64,000 nt of DNA from Arthrobacter sp. Marseille-P9274. Lineage in GTDB: Bacteria; Actinomycetota; Actinomycetes; Actinomycetales; Micrococcaceae. The stretch spans positions 1,834,033-1,898,032 of the forward strand of contig NZ_CAMPOV010000001.1 in assembly GCF_946892675.1 (NCBI RefSeq), written 5' to 3'. Positions 63,646-64,000 of the stretch are shown in pieces. The position numbers and the translations under genes were made by a program. Each line of letters starts with the position of its first letter. Positions within the stretch are counted from its first letter, which is position 1. The notes below the pieces were generated by a model. That model had not been told where the DNA came from, ran no database searches, and was given only the letters and a program-made list of their open reading frames with translations.

Positions 63646-64000
63646 ATGTCTTTCAGTGGTCCTACACCCGCGCGGCGCAGGCCTCGACGGTTTGCCGCCA
63701 TCGCCGCGGGACTCGCCGCCGGCGCACTCATCCTGAGCGGTTGTGCCCAAAGCCAGCGCGGCGGGGCGGAAGGGACCGGGGACGACTCGGTCAACTCGAC
63801 GTTCATCTTTGCTGCCTCATCGGATCCGAAGTCCCTGGATCCGGCATTCGCCAGCGATGGTGAGTCCTTCCGCGTGAGCCGGCAGATCTTCGAGGGACTC
63901 GTCGGGGTGGAACCCGGAACGGCCGATCCTGCCCCGCTGCTTGCCGAATCTTGGGAGACGTCCAAAGACGGGCTGTCCTACACTTTCAAGCTCAAAGACG
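63646..64000 (+). CDS. Family 5 peptide/nickel-type ABC substrate-binding lipoprotein (partial)
   Basis: The first 118 codons; the gene continues to the right. The signal ends in the lipobox LSGC with Cys33, so the protein is lipid-anchored outside the membrane. FAASSDPKSLDPAFASDGESFRVSRQIFEGLVG is the start of OppA/DppA-like family 5 binding domains. GAGGAG precedes the ATG. Permease and ATPase genes would be expected downstream, outside the window. Confidence 0.9.
   Translation, partial: MSFSGPTPARRRPRRFAAIAAGLAAGALILSGCAQSQRGGAEGTGDDSVNSTFIFAASSDPKSLDPAFASDGESFRVSRQIFEGLVGVEPGTADPAPLLAESWETSKDGLSYTFKLKD

Overview
The window is GC-rich, gene-dense chromosomal DNA from a high-GC actinobacterium. 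Gene order and protein character point to the Micrococcaceae (Arthrobacter sensu lato): yceD-rpmF-rnc-mutM, leuC-leuD-murA-plsC-gpsA-ddl, an IclR regulator of NdgR/LtbR type divergent from leuCD, ilvB-ilvN-ilvC-serA, and a head-to-head olefin (ole) locus. The genus is an inference. I see no phage, insertion sequence, CRISPR array or clear horizontally acquired island.

Layout. 0-2 kb: end of an OleC-like ligase, OleD and a serine hydrolase. 2-11 kb: DNA repair, RNA processing and ribosome genes (mutM, rnc, rpmF, yceD, coaD, rsmD, recG, a DAK2 protein), interrupted by an aminotransferase and a spermidine-synthase-like gene. 11-20 kb: wall, phospholipid and leucine synthesis (ddl, gpsA, plsC, murA, leuD, leuC), the NdgR/LtbR-type regulator and thiL. 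20-24 kb: two overlapping membrane GTPases. 24-26 kb: tRNA-Glu, tRNA-Gln and gltX. 26-32 kb: a MarR/ABC exporter pair, a fumarylacetoacetate-hydrolase family protein, a metallo-beta-lactamase-fold hydrolase and a secreted M14 peptidase. 32-35 kb: ilvE and leuB. 35-48 kb: a two-component system with a MacB/FtsX ABC transporter, an amino-acid permease, metG and a second MacB/FtsX transporter. 48-55 kb: serA, ilvC, ilvN, ilvB and ilvD. 55-64 kb: small uncharacterised proteins, a lipoprotein sugar dehydrogenase, tRNA-Lys, a PrmC-like methyltransferase, a ketopantoate-reductase-like enzyme, a MarR/peroxiredoxin pair, tRNA-Leu and the start of a peptide-binding lipoprotein.

Three blocks (16-18, 32-35 and 49-55 kb) together encode nearly all of branched-chain amino-acid synthesis; leuA and ilvA are not here. 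They appear linked by control DNA. An ilvB leader encodes a 14-residue peptide rich in Val, Ile and Leu, followed by a terminator. A 41-bp palindrome upstream of that leader contains two inverted copies of TCTCA-N6-GGACA. One more copy lies upstream of leuB, and a related TCTCA-N5-TGAGA site lies between leuC and the IclR regulator.

The most striking structural feature is a perfect 34-bp palindrome inside the first 20 codons of rnc. Its RNA would fold into a long duplex, so the RNase III message may carry a substrate for its own product. Several genes also have a -10-like hexamer 6-7 nt before the start codon, which suggests leaderless transcription. No wholly new multi-gene system was evident; the best candidates for new biology are regulatory.
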